Part shown: positions 34,154 through 46,500 of the stretch, one piece after another
How the letters are laid out: each line of letters starts with the position of its first letter
How positions within the stretch are numbered: the stretch's first letter is position 1
Source of the DNA: Bilabrum cf. latius
Lineage: Eukaryota > Bigyra: Bicosoecida > Bigyra > Bicosoecida
Assembly (NCBI GenBank): GCA_965178125.1
Contig: OZ237742.1
Coordinates: 806,001 to 870,000 of the forward strand
Reading direction: 5' to 3'
DNA: 64,000 bases
Program-made: the position numbers and the translations under genes
The notes under the pieces: generated by a model
The model's input: the letters and a program-made list of their open reading frames with translations, nothing else
Database searches by the model: none
What the model was told of the DNA's origin: nothing

Positions 34154-35190
34154 ATGGAGAAGGACTTAATTTACAACAAGGTACGAACAACAAATGTGTA
34201 TTAACCAGCTAGCTCGATCAATCTGCTCAAGCAACTCCTGATGCAACACCAAAGTGGTAACTATTACGATTGCTGCTGTGGCCCTCGCAGTAGAAGCCAG
34301 CAAGTCCGTTGGATTACTTCTAGAAGTTCCGGACAAAAATCATAACGTATGCAGCTATTGCTGTTGCAGTGCTTTTGGTGTACCACTTGGTCAGCGACGG
34401 TGACTTTTCCTTCCTGCTGACGCTGGCCTCGATTGCGCGCGTTGCAGCATTTTGCATCGTTCTTTACGGATTCTTCAAGGAAAGAAATGCTCAGAGCTTG
34501 AGTCTTAAGACCATGTAGCTGTATCTTGCTACACACTTCTTGCGGCTGTGCTCCATCCTGTTCGACCAGGGTTATTTACCATACGATAGCACCGGCGACT
34601 GGCTTTACCAAGCCTCGGAGGTCCTGATCCTGCTGCTTGTTGGTGCCATCGTGCTCATGGTAACTGGAGACAAGCGAATCAAGCAGTCCTACGAGCTTAC
34701 GTCCAACGTAGACGTGTTCGGAGTGGACCGAAAAGCAAAGTTCCCGCCCCTCAACGTGCCGTTCGTGCCAGAATACCTCGGCGCTTTGGTGATCCTGGTG
34801 CCGTGCGTCGTGCTGGCAATGATTTTCCATCCGTCGCTCAACAACTTCTTCTTGATGGACGTCGCGTGGACAGCGGCACTGTACACGGACTCTCTGGCTC
34901 TACTGCCGCAGCTGTACCTGCTGCACAAGAGGCAAGCTGAGGTGCGAGCCATGAACGCCGACTACATTTTCTGCTTGGCTTCCTCATGCTTTCTGAGCGT
35001 GATTTTCTGGTTGGCGTCGTACGCCGAGCTGAACGACAGGCAGTCCAAGCACATCACGGCTGCCTACCCGGGTTACCTGGTGGTGCTCAGCCAGCTTGTG
35101 CAGGTCGGTCAGCTCCTTCGGTTCGTGTACCTCTACATTAGCAGGGATGGGAAAGTTAGGACGATGACGCTGCTGCCTCTGGGCCACTGA
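34154..35190 (+). CDS. ERD2/KDEL-receptor-like multi-pass protein
   Basis: Exon 1 34154-34180 (MEKDLIYNK, 27 nt) and exon 2 34291-35190, intron 110 nt with a GTACGA donor; 308 residues, TGA stop. The length and an extra N-terminal helix match the plant ERD2-like family rather than the 212-residue KDEL receptor. Motifs: helix TKIITYAAIAVAVLLVYHL, ARVAAFCIVLYGFFKERNA, SLSLKTM-TAG-LYLATHFLRL (K-T/S-Q-E-L in relatives), PCVVLAMIFHP, then SLALLPQLYLLHKRQ, close to the SVLPQLRxMQ stretch of relatives. It is probably a Golgi/ER seven- or eight-helix protein; cargo is unknown, and retention-signal binding is not shown. TAGs at 34291, 34321 and 34516; the first is the first codon of exon 2 (protein residue 10). 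Confidence 0.85.
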
Positions 35191-35636
35191 GCGCGCGCGA
35201 TCTATTTTTATATTTCACTGCCGGTCCTAGCATGGACGTATGGACAGGGGACTGTCGTGAGAGTGACACGTGGAGGGAGGCAGAGACCTCTGGCGAGAAC
35301 AAGGGTGCGCGGCAGACTTGCGAGTGGTTTGCATCTGCTGGAAAGCGGCATAGATTGAATGGGGGTTTTGGTAAATGATATTTTAAAGGAGCATACAGTG
35401 TGACATACGGAAACAGATACGCCACATTGTTCTTGAATGGGGGGTTACTTGTCAAATCGAGTCTTGACAAATTTCAGTTAGGCAGGGCAAGCAATTGGCC
35501 CTAGCGATAATTCAGTGCGCAGCTCTCTTTCCAGGCTACAAGCAGGCTGAACTGTATCATGGGCTGCTCCAAAGCCTCGCGCATTGCTGCGAAGCACTTG
35601 CTCCACCGGAACCGAGCACGACCGCCAAGTCCCCCC
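35191..35636. other. convergent intergenic region
   Basis: 446 bp between the 3' ends of the ERD2-like (+) and YIPF5-like (-) genes, locally AT-richer. I see only short shadow frames and no RNA gene or repeat. Confidence 0.45.
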
Positions 35637-36671
35637 TCAGAAGAGCGTAATGAGCGCAAATGTTGCGTAGAGCAAGAAGCTCGGATACGCAAGCAGGTAC
35701 CTTTGTTCCCTGGCCCGCATCACCACTTCGAGCAACCGAGTTGCCGCCCAAGTGCTCCAGCCAACGCACACCATGCCCAGCAGCGCGCCCGGCAAACTGT
35801 GCGAAGGGATCACCAAGCACAGCAGCGCGAGGAAAACTATGGGAATTAAGCTGTACCCGAAGATGGAAAGTACCTGCCCGATGCCTACCCCTTCCTCTGT
35901 TCTGGACATTAGGTTGAGCACGACGTACAGGCTGAGGCAGCCCACCACCCCAAACCCGTAAATGTAACCAAAGTGCAGCTTAGCTTCGAAGAGCAGCACG
36001 AATCCTAGCGCAAGACCCACTAGCAAAGGCCCGATCACGTCCCCGCCAGCGACCACGGTCCTCTCCGCCTCCGCAATCCGGTTCCAAGGCATCAGCACCG
36101 TCATGGTCTTGCGACCAACTTCCTCGAAGTCGATCTCCAGCTCGGCCAGAAGGCTCTTTTCTCCGTGTCCTGGGACGTCAGGGTCGTAGCCAAGCGCGGG
36201 GACAACCCCGCTGCGGCGGCCAAAGGGCCACCAAGAGCTGGGACCACCAGGTGCTCCGCCGCCAGGCTGCTGCTGCTGCTCCTCCTCGCCTGCCTACCCA
36301 GAGCCTGTCGAACCGCCAAACATGCCGCCAAACATGCTACCTGCCTGGTCATATTGCTGACTAGTGCCATCGCCTTGCCCAGGAGCAGCATTGCTGCCTC
36401 CCATCGCGCCAGAATAAGAGTTGGATGGCTCGGCAGTGCTCGGACCGGTGCCGTCTGCTGCGCCAAGCGACTGCCAACCATCTAATTCACCTGCTGACCC
36501 AGCAGAGTCGGCACCTCCAGCACCAAACAATCGTCTCCCTCCTATATGCGCTCCCTGTCCTGATGAGCCTGACTCGTCGGCGTACACGTTGCCATCTGGC
36601 GACTTCGGAGCGTTCGCACTGTCTGATATGCCTCGCCCACGAAAAGGCTATGTCGGTGAAGCAGAGGCCAT
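35637..36671 (-). CDS. YIPF5: YIPF5/YIP1-family Golgi membrane protein
   Basis: An intronless frame from ATG 36669-36671 to TGA 35637-35639, 344 residues. YIP1-family proteins sit in ER/cis-Golgi membranes, bind Rab GTPases and act in vesicle traffic. The N-terminal ~190 residues are Gly/Ser/Gln-rich, as in relatives. The conserved core is SLLAELEIDFEEVGRKT, MTVLMPWNRI, DVIGPLLVGLALGFVLLF, KLHFGYIYGFGVVGCLSLYV, NLMSRTEEG, then SIFGYSLIPIVFLALL, CVGWSTWAATRL and the tail RYLLAYPSFLLYATFALITL; five helices and matching spacing identify YIPF5. TAGs: codon 8 (36648-36650) and 36294-36296, just before an EEEQQQQ run. With the standard code the start and the Gly-rich half would be lost. Confidence 0.92.
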
Positions 36672-37029
36672 GCCACTTCCATGCGAAGTCTAAAATTGCG
36701 TTGTGCCACCTTGAGATTTTCCCGCAAAAGCGCCAAATTGAAGCTGTCCTGGAGGGACGGTTGTGCCAGAGCCCGGCAAACCCCCCGTTCCAGCAGCGGC
36801 ACCCCCGGAATGTCCAAACTACGGAACTGCCGGCTTGCGAGTTCCAGAGCGATCAGCAATATCGTCTCCAAACATGGCTTCTTAGACTGAGTCGCTGGTG
36901 TAAAGAGCTCTGTATTCATTAATCTGTGCTTGATGATATCGCCGCGCAAAATTGCGAACGCGTAGCGGAACCTCGACGACGGCCACTGCGCAGAAATATC
37001 CTTGCCTCACCTGATCCAGTCCTTAGGTC
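36672..37029. promoter_or_regulatory. divergent promoter region, YIPF5 / propeller protein
   Basis: 358 bp between two start codons on opposite strands. No recognisable motif; short frames here look like shadows. Confidence 0.4.
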
Positions 37030-40000
37030 ATGGGGCAATCATCTTCCACCAGTGGAGGGGAATTATCAAAAGAAAGTGCTTCGTCTGCTGGTATTCCTGT
37101 TCGGTTCGGCACGGAAACGAAGGAAAGGCCACTAGGAGTGTTTTTTGATCGCGGCGGGCCCAACCGCAGGAACCTTGTCCTTGCCCACAGTCGCACCGTA
37201 GATGTGTTCAATCCTGATAACGGTAAGCTGGAGCTGCTTGCATTTTTCGCTTTCTTGGAGGTGCTTGCTTGAGAAGTGATTCTTGCTTCTTCGCCATCCA
37301 CCAGCCTGCAGGAGACAAGCGAATATCGATTCGGATCTCATCCCCAGCATCCTGCGCATCTTACGCTGCGTCAACAACTCTTGGTCGACTAGTTCTGATT
37401 GGATGCCTGGACGGCAGCGTGAATTTACTTGATATCGACACGGGCAAGTGAGACGTCGTCAGTCAATTGCGGTTGGTGCCTCAATCTACTGTTCAGCCGG
37501 ATGAGTGTGCTCCAAGTTGGGTAATTTGATAAAGCGTCATATTGGCTCAGCGCAGAACGGTGAAATCTGCAGTTCTCGACCCGCCTGCTGGCATGGGCAA
37601 GCGCCCGAATGACGATCTGATTCGCTTCGAAGAGATGCACGAATCTGTGCGCCGCACTCTAGAGGCGAACGCGCGAGCGGGATCTGCAGGAGGATCCCTT
37701 GTCGCTACAAGCACGTCTGGCGAGGCCATGCCGAAGCCGAGCAGGTTCGTCACGTTCATCGCGGATGCCGGTCTTCGCGAGCAGCTGCTCGTCGGGTACT
37801 CGGACGGCTCCGCGTTCGTGATGAAAATCATCGGAGGTGAGACTTGTATTGCATTGCACCGCTTGGCGTGCTTGCGCTAGACTATTCCGCAAACCCGCTA
37901 GAACGCCAGCATGCGTGCGAGGCAGCTCCACAGCGCAACGCCAGCACACATCGCCTCGGAGCCCCACCCAGCTCATGCCCCCAACCCCCCCCCCCCCCAC
38001 TCACACCAATTCGCCCGCACACATAACGCGCCCCGTGTACACCTCCTTCCACCACTCCTCCCGTAGCCGACCCTGGCACCGCCCTGCTGCCCCCCGACAT
38101 GGAAGACACCGAGGCTGACCCGACCTCTGCGACTGCCGCTAGGTCTGCAATCGCTGCCACTGCCACTTCTGGCTCTCCGGGCAGCAGGAGTGCGAACTAT
38201 CGGGACAACATGGGCCCCGTGGTGGGCATTCGCGTCTTTGGGGCAGAGGAGGCACCCATCGTGGCGGTGGCTCACTGCAACGGAATCATCCATTGCTACG
38301 ACCTGAAAACATGTGAGAGAGATGATTAGGACGTGCAGCTCCAATGAGTTCCAGTCTGCAGTATCATCCGAGCAGCCAGCCCTGCAAGTTTTGCTAGCTT
38401 TGCGCGAGGCAGCGCACCCCTCATCTGCACTGCTACGTGGCATCCTTTGCGTACCTCTCTATCTTAACGCAGGCCAGTGGCGCGGGAATTACAAGACGCA
38501 ATCCGGGGATCGAATCTCGGCACTGCTAGGCCTGCCGCAGTACCAGTGCATCCTGGCCACGCTGCATAGGAGGAACGCGTTCCTGCTCTGGGACCTAGTC
38601 GGTCGCAAATCAGCGGAGCTTGACGTCACAGCGGAACTGGAGTCGATCGGGAAGCGGAACTCGGTCGTGACGTCAGCCTGCTTTGATGACGACAGGGGCA
38701 TGCTCACTGTGGGCACGCACGACGGGGGGCTGTTTCTCCGGGCCGTGCGGCGCATCGGGGGGACGAACGACCTCGCGCTCCGACTGCTTCGCAGCTACAA
38801 GCCAACGCACAGCCTCGGCAAGATCCTGCCGGGCACTAGCCCGCACACGCTGCCAACTGCTGTGACTTCCATGTACTTCGACAGCAGAAGCGATTCGCTG
38901 TTCACCACAGATGGATCGGGGATCGCCCGACTTGTTCCCAAGGCCACTGGCATTGCCTCAACTCGGGCGCGGGCTGCCACAGGCGACGGGCAGGTGATCG
39001 CCACAAGTGCAAGCACGTCTGGCGGCGAGGACGCCAGCCAGGGAGGAGCAGCCGGGGACGATGAAGAGTTCGGCTCCGGCGGATTGGCTGCAGCAGTGGC
39101 AGCTGCATAGGCAGACGACGAGGACTAGGGTGGCGCCGGCGCGGTGCAGATCAGGATTGGAGGAGCTGCTGCTGCGGGTGCTGCTGATGATGCCAGTAGC
39201 TCTGCCGAGGAGGAGGCTGCTGCCAAGAAGGCTGCCGAGGAGGAGGCTGCTGCCAAGAAGGCCGCCGAGGAGGAGGCTGCTGCCAAGAAGGCTGCCGAGG
39301 AGGAGGCTGCTGCCAAGAAGGCCGCCGAGGAGGAGGCTGCTGCCAAGAAGGCTGCCGAGGAGGAGGCTGCTGCCAAGAAGGCCGCCGAGGAGGAGGCTGC
39401 TGCCAAGAAGGCCGCCGAGGAGGAGGCTGCTGCCAAGAAGGCTGCCGAGGAGGAGGCTGCTGCCAAGAAGGCTGCCGAGGAGGAGGCTGCTGCCAAGAAG
39501 GCTGCCGAGGAGGAGGCTGCTGCCAAGAAGGCCGCCGAGGAGGAGGCTGCTGCCAAGAAGGCTGCCGAGGAGGAGGCTGCTGCCAAGAAGGCTGCCGAGG
39601 AGGAGGCTGCTGCCAAGAAGGCTGCCGAGGAGGAGGCTGCTGCCAAGAAGGCCGCCGAGGAGGAGGCTGCTGCCAAGAAGGCCGCCGAGGAGGAGGCTGC
39701 TGCCAAGAAGGCCGCCGAGGAGGAGGCTGCTGCCAAGAAGGCTGCCGAGGAGGAGGCTGCTGCCAAGAAGGCTGCCGAGGAGGAGGCTGCTGCCAAGAAG
39801 GCCGCCGAGGAGGAGGCTGCTGCCAAGAAGGCTGCCGAGGAGGAGGCTGCTGCCAAGAAGGCTGCCGAGGAGGAGGCTGCTGCCAAGAAGGCCGCCGAGG
39901 AGGAGGCTGCTGCCAAGAAGGCCGCCGAGGAGGAGGCTGCTGCCAAGAAGGCTGCCGAGGAGGAGGCTGCTGCCAAGAAGGCTGCCGAGGAGGAGGCTGC

Positions 40001-40187
40001 TGCCAAGAAGGCTGCCGAGGAAGGGCAGGATGATGAGGATGAAGAAGAGGATGGTGCGGCAGCTGGCGATGACGAAGACGGCGATAAAGCAGACGAAGGA
40101 GCGAAGGCTGATGACGGTGCAGCTGCAGATGGTACCAAATCAAAATCAACGGGCTCCAAGAAGAAGAGGAGGCGCCGTCGGAAATAA
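37030..40187 (+). CDS. WD40/propeller-like protein with EEEAAAKKAA helix tail
   Basis: Five exons: 37030-37222, 37312-37447, 37556-37836, 38067-38312, 38473-40187; all phases agree; 856 residues, TAA stop. The first ~500 residues contain blade-like strands (NLVLAHSRTVDVFNPDNG, VLIGCLDGSVNLLDIDTGK, LLVGYSDGSAFVMKI, VAVAHCNGIIHCYDLKT, NAFLLWDLVGRKSAELD, MLTVGTHDGGLFLRAV, DSLFTTDGSGIARLVP), so a beta-propeller is likely, although I cannot name the family. After TAGs at 39108 and 39126 comes a ~270-residue array of EEEAAAKKAA, which should form a long charged single alpha-helix, then an acidic stretch and KKKRRRRRK at the end. MGQSSS at the start could accept N-myristoylation. A scaffold or spacer role is a guess. 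Confidence 0.82.
39204..40020 (+). repeat. 30-nt coding minisatellite, about 27 copies
   Basis: Perfect-length 30-nt units, GAG GAG GAG GCT GCT GCC AAG AAG GCY GCC, repeated about 27 times. The only variation I see is the third base of one Ala codon (GCT or GCC). It encodes EEEAAAKKAA. The unit contains no stop in several frames of either strand, which creates long spurious frames (for example 39125-40282 on the minus strand). Confidence 0.97.
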
Positions 40188-40515
40188 AGGGTTAGGTATC
40201 GGTGTGCCCGTGGGACACCCGCCACGCGCCCCGGCTTGGCTTCGGCGATGAATATATGCCGTGAGCGCGTCCAGCGATCCACCCGTGGCGTCTGTACCTT
40301 GTCCAGTCGCGCCGTGGATGAAAACCGTTGGTGGTGGGTGCTGCCGTTCAGATGTGAGAGGCAGCATTGAAAGTTAAGCTACTCCATCAGAAGATAGACT
40401 AGTGCATCTTCTTTTGCTTCGCCAAGCGCAAACCCTGACTGCTAAGCCAAGCGATCCGAGCGGAACGGGTCGGGTGCCCGTAGGGTTGGCCAAAAATTAT
40501 AGCCCCACATGAGTC
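40188..40515. other. convergent intergenic region
   Basis: 328 bp between the 3' ends of the propeller-like (+) and giant membrane protein (-) genes. I see nothing beyond probable 3' UTR sequence. Confidence 0.4.
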
Positions 40516-43500
40516 TCACATGAAAGCGGACTCCGCCGTCACATCCGCCTCGCCGATCTCACGCCCGTCATAGCCTTCATCATCAACACCGCACTCCTGG
40601 AGGATGCTGTCAAACCCCGCCACAAGATCGTCAGGTGGACCCCCATCGTCCTCACCGCTGCCGTGATGAGCAAGCCCGCCTGCTGTGAAGCTTGCGAACT
40701 CTTCAATTGCGTCGGTAGCCGACGGCTAAATCTGGGATATACTGGTGTCCGCAGCTGCACCATCGGCCCCTCTCGAACCTGGCGGCGTTCTAGCAGCGTC
40801 AACCTCCCGATCAAAGTCATCAAAGACAGGTGACTGCATGCTCATGGGCCTCCGCTTCCCCCTCGATCTGGAGCTTTGCTGCTTGCGTGCTGCCCTGCGA
40901 GTCGGGGTGGCTCGGCGTCGGGGCTTGCCGCTAGCATCACCAGCCCCGGCAGCCGTTGAATTGGCAGCATCCCCGGGGCCGTACAGCTCTATTCCCGCTC
41001 GCACATCAGCGGGAGACAATGGTTCGTCGCCGATTGCACCGTCCATCGCTTCCTGATCGGCTACAGACCGCTGCTGGCCTTTTCCGGATGCCTCGGTGTA
41101 CCCGCCCCACACGCCATCATCGTCTTCCATAGCAGGTTGCTGCTGCTGCCCACTCCGTGCGAGCAAAGCGTCCTCTAGCTCTCTGTCCCCCGTCTCACTG
41201 TTGATACCACCGCCCCCTACCTGATGCTGCTGCGCTGGAGTATCGAGCTGAAGGCGCCTCCCAGTCCGCCTATCAGGCGTCGCGCCCAGACTACCAGCAC
41301 CGCCCCCTTCGCGCCCCATGCCATCACCGTCTTCATTGAAGCGAACGGACCTGCCCGTATTCGGTCGCCTGCGCTGCACCGTCCTTAGGATTCCGCCGGT
41401 CATGGGTGTGTCGGGGCGTACCTGGCCCCTTCGGCCCTCCGCTTCCCGATCCGTACCGCCTGGCGTGCCGTTCTGGATGCCGCGCGCACCTGCGTTGCGG
41501 CGCTGCCCATGGATGGCCTGGCCTTCCTCCGGCTGGGGCGCTGAGGGGCGCGCGCATGCACCGCACAGGCTCGACACCGTGCTAGACCCGGCCACCAAGG
41601 CGAGCGCCGAAGCCACGATGACCCACTCTCCAACCACCGCACCGACCGACACAACGCCGCCCACCAGCCCACCGAGGCCTAGGGTCCCTTCGGCCTCGAT
41701 CCGCTGCCCGCCAGCCTGCGCATCGGCGGCAGCCTTGGCCTGTTTCTGCGTGGGAAGAGGCAGCGCCGGCACGAAACCCTTCGCCCCGACGAGCCGTCCG
41801 AGCGCATGCCGCAGGTGCGAAGGCAGCGGCAGGCTCTGCCCGGTCGTCTCGCGGAAAGCCCTTGCGATCGCAAGCGCCGCGTCTTCCGTTGCGTGCAGCA
41901 GGTCCAGGAGCTCTGCATCCAGGCCGAGGAGGACTCTCCCAGCCCTGTCTGTGATCGGCACCGTGTTGCCCCGGAAGGCAGGGCTCAGCGCCAGCCGTCG
42001 CAGGGACAGGTGCGCGTTGAGGATGGAAGAAATCGCCGCTGGTGCCAGCTCCATGACCGCGCCGCTCGTGTCGGCACCATCGGCCGCGAGCTCGACTGCG
42101 TGCTGCATCACTCGGACCGAGTGCTTGACAGCTGCGCAGTCGTAGAGGACAGCTGCTCCCCGGTCGGCCGGCGTTCGGCGAAGCGCCCTCGCAACGGGCG
42201 CAAGTAACCCGTACTCTCTCCAGCTTCGTTCCTCAACAATGTCCTCTGGACGCACGGCTGCATCCTCCAGCTCTGCCTGCCGAAGAGTCGACTGGGACCC
42301 GCCGTACAGGCCGTATGTGGTCTCGACGCCCATCCCTACACCCATGGTCTCATGCAGCCCGAACCCGACCCGCCGCGACCCAACGGCACCCCCCGCACCC
42401 AGCATCGACATGCGCATGCCTCTCAGCCCGTCGGCCCCTCGCTTCTCGCCCTGTCCGCGGTGCACCGCGCCCTCGCCCCTTTCTTCCACCTAGGGCAGTG
42501 GAGTGGCACCGAGGTCACGCACGTCCACGCCCTCCACACCCAGGGTCCGACCGCCATCGAAACGGCTGCGAGACCGAGCCCCGCGTGGTACAGGAGCAGG
42601 CTCATCTGCTGGTTCATCCGCGCCGTTGTTCCCCTGGCCCCCTCCTCGCCCTAGAGCCCCCCAGAAGGCACTGCCTTGTCCGAAGGCACCGCGGGCGCGG
42701 GCACCATGGAGCGCACCCGCCAATGTACTGGCGCTCGCGCTCGCCACCGATGCACCGAACGCCAGCCTTGAGCGACTGAGGCCATCCGCGTCCCCCACCA
42801 CGGCTTGCATCGCCTGGGAGCCGATGCCGCCGAACCTCGAAGCAGACGATGCAACCCCCCTTGCCTTCCTGCCGTGCGTCATACCGGCCACGGCGGCACG
42901 AGACGCCCGCATCTCCGAACCGAAGGCAGGATCGTCTGCCTCTCGTGCGTGCGCACCGGACCCATCCAGACCCTGCTCGGCCCGCAACGGCTCAGGTGGC
43001 GCCGGCTGCGAGTCGTCAGGTTCACGCGTAGCGAAAACCCGCCGAGCATCCTGCTCCGACCTGATCGGCCTGGTTCGTATGCCTGCCCACTCCAACGCAT
43101 CCCACGCGAGGTTGGCCATGGACCGGAGGACCAGCTTGGTCGCAGCTCGGCAGCACGCGGGCGACGACCGGATGTACTCGGCGACTCGCCGCACGGCCGC
43201 TCTGTCCCTCCCTTCCGGGACCGTGGCCGAGGCGTAGTGCCTCGCAGAGCCAGCCATGTCCAGCTGCTGCTCCTGCGCGAGAGTGGTGCGGACTCGGCGG
43301 TACTTCTCCTGGTTGAGCGCCAGCGTCTCCCCTGTGCCCTGCTGCGACAGTTGCAGGGCGACCAGCACAGAGTCGGCCCAAGCAGCCAAGGCACCGATCA
43401 CCCCGGCAAGACCGCCCCTGCACCCGCAGCAGCACAGCACAGACACGAGCACGCTACCGAAGTCGGCGCGGGCGGCCGCCTTGGCCACCTGCTCGTTGCC

Positions 43501-46500
43501 CGTGAAGTCTGTCCAGTCGTCCGAGGGATCGAGATCGAAATCGTCAAGGTCCCGCCATGCCTCTTCTTCCACATCCAGCACATCCTCATCTACGAACTCG
43601 AACTCATCCTCTTCCTCTTCCTCACCAGCAAAGCCGCCAAAGGGCACCTCACCCTCCCGGCTGGGTTGCACGTCCGACCAGCCGCCGCCACGACCCTCAT
43701 CCTAGTCGCCTCGCTTGGACTCGCCCTCGCTGCCATCCCACGAGCCGTCCGACTCGCTGCCGCTCTCAAAGGCGGCTCCATCCCCACCGCCGAGCATCTC
43801 TCTCACCGCGCGCCTCTGCCTCGCTTCCGCTCCGCGGACCCAGCGCCTGCCATTCCCGCGGCCTTCAGCACGGCCTCCACGCCCTCCCCCGCGCCTGTCT
43901 CCCCGCATTCCCTGCGCTCCTCCTGGCCTCCGGACCGCGCCTTCATGAAGGTTCGTCTGGGAGAACACGCTGTCGTCCTTGATGCAGCACAGCCGACGCA
44001 CGGCAGGGCGCGCGCACCGACGCATAGCCACAGAGGCGGGCTGCGTCCCCCCCGCGTGGCAGAAGAGATCGTTCCAGGCGGGACCAGCCGCTCGGCACAG
44101 GGCAGAGAGAGGGAACAAGCAGCAGTAGAACGGGGAGCAGGACCGCACGGCAGTCCCGCACAAGGCGAAGGAGCTGACAAACCAGCCCATGGGCACCGCT
44201 GCCATCGAGGCCCAGAACCGATCGGCGATCACACCAGACCGGCGGGCTAGCCGGTGCTGCCGCAACATCTCCTCCTGCGCTTGTTCTCTGGAAAGCCCCG
44301 ACCTCCGGAGCCACCTGGCCTGCTCCAGCACTACATCAAGGGGCCCGCTCTCTAGCACGGCTCGCTGTGTCAGCGAAGAGGCGAGCCGACCGGCAGCTCC
44401 CGGCAGGCTCCTGCACACCCTTGGACCGCCAAGCCTCGCCTGCCTGCTCTTGTATCGTGCCATGGAAGGCGCCTGCACAGACACTGCCATCGCATCGGCC
44501 GCGACAGCCTGCGCATCCACAATCCCCGAGGCCATCCACATGAGGGCGCGCTGCCTGTTTCCAGAGACGTCGCCCAACAGCTCCCGGTGCAAAGGCTTGG
44601 AGGTCGGCAGGAGCCGATCCAGGTGCGCGAGTGCTTGTTCCCTGGCCAGCAGCAGCCATGGGGGCGCCTGGCCCTGCTCCAGCCAGGCCCAGTCCAACGG
44701 ACCCGATGAGTACCTGCCGAGGGCTTTGTCGGCCGCGGCGCTGTGCCTGAGCCTGCGACCCGTGTTGGGGTCGAAGGCAGGCTCCGGCGTGGGTCGCCCC
44801 AGGATGCCCACCTCCCTGGCGTACGTGCTGGCGGTCACTGCCCTGAGGCGCTGCTGCCAAAGGAGGAGCGCCAGGGTGCCCTTCTTCCTGCCGATGCTGG
44901 TGGCGTTGACGTGCGCCTCGCTCAGCTGCGTGATCTGCGCATCCCACGCCCTCTCAGACTCGTCGAGGCCTTGCCACGGCTGGTAGTGAGCAGCGAACTG
45001 AGCGATGCTGCCTGGCCTGGCCTGCGCCATGGCCAGCAGCAGCAATGACGACCTGTCCAGCTGGTCGGGGCCGATGCCGAGGCAAGACGCCCTGTACAGC
45101 CGGAGGCCCCTTGCCAGCCATGCAGTCGGGGGGTTGAGCGGCACGGGCGGCCGCGAGGCGATGCGCTGCATGAGGGCAAGGACGGTCTGTCTAGCCGAGG
45201 CCGCAGCGGCCTCGTCTCTCTCGATGGTCGCGCCCATCTCTTTCAGGTTTGCGCGGCCGTGGTCCATCCGAAACGCGCCGGAAATCTGCGTGACCCCATG
45301 GCCGCCGGCACGTTGGCGCTGCACACCACGGCGGTGCTTTCCATCGCTGGCGGTCAACTACCCATCGGTCAGCAAGCCGTGCTTCTTTTGAAACGTGTCG
45401 AAATCGCTGCCCGTCGCCAGCAGGCAGCGCCACTGCCGCCACGCGCCCGAGCGCTTGCCCGTGCCCTTCCTCGCCTGCATGGTCTCGAACGCCTCCGAGA
45501 CTGCAACGTCCAGCGCCCGAGCACCCTCTTGCGGGTGCATGGTGGTGCGCGCCAGCCCTGTTCGGTTGGGCCTGGGCTGTACCCCCACCCCGATCACCCC
45601 GTCGAGCACCTGCTCAAAGCGGGCGCTCCTCGTCAGCCTCTCCTCCAACATGGTGGCTGCCAGCTGCCCGGCGAACGCGACGATCAATGCAGCCGCGCAC
45701 GCCTGCCGCAGCAGTAGCCACGTGGAGCACGAGGCGAACACAAACCCGCCAGGGGCACCCGTCACGGCCCAATATACCACCTGGGCAGCTGTCACGATGG
45801 GCCAGCACGCCAGCTCGACGATTTTGAGGCCCTGGGACACCAGCCAACGCACCGACCCGGCCACCACGCTCGCGACTTGCTTGGTCACGGTGGCCTGCTC
45901 CTGCACGCGCTCGTCCATCTCGAGCACTTGCCCCGCTGTTCCCTGCTGCAGCATGGCGGCGGCAGCCGAGAGCCCCTTTCCACCGGGTACCTGCTGCCCA
46001 AGGGTGCCTGTCTGCGCATTGTGCAGCATGTACCCCGCGGTGCTGTGGGCGGGCCCGGCCAGAGGCAGGTCCCACTCGGCGGTGGCCAGGACAGAGGCAG
46101 CGTCCAGATCTACAAAGGCACCTAGGCCGTGCTCCGCGATTGAGGACACGGGAGAAATGAGACCGATGGCCAGCACCAGGCCAGCCAAGGCCAGCCCGAT
46201 GGACCTGGCAGCAGACAGCAGCACGACTGCGGCGCCGTGCGCGGCCGACATCGAGTCGGGGTCGAGTCGACGTCCGGCCAGCGCGCCCGCCACGTGGCGG
46301 GTGGAGTGCTGCAAGAGACCCCCCTACGCGCCGATGGAGCCTGCTGGCAGCGTGGAGGAGGTCCCAAGCGCCGCGCTGAGGCCAATCGTGAGGCCCACGC
46401 CGGCGCCCGCAGACACCACCGCGACGCCTTGCAGGGCGGCGTGCTTGTTGTCTAATGCCAATAAAAATCCTTGGGGGCCCCAGTACTGCGCGAGTAAAGC

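Noticed and set aside
37837-38066. Poly-C tract region as coding sequence
   Set aside because: It lies between a GTGAGA donor and a CCGTAG acceptor with matching phase, so it is an intron of the propeller-like gene.
39125-40282. Long minus-strand frame of AAASSSAAFL-type repeats, plus frames in the other plus phases
   Set aside because: They are shadows of the 30-nt repeat, which lacks stops in several phases. The plus frame joins spliced propeller exons in phase and ends in TAA.
42805-44250. 481-residue plus-strand frame opposite the giant membrane protein
   Set aside because: No recognisable domain, composition of an antisense shadow. The minus frame is open for 6 kb in a single phase.
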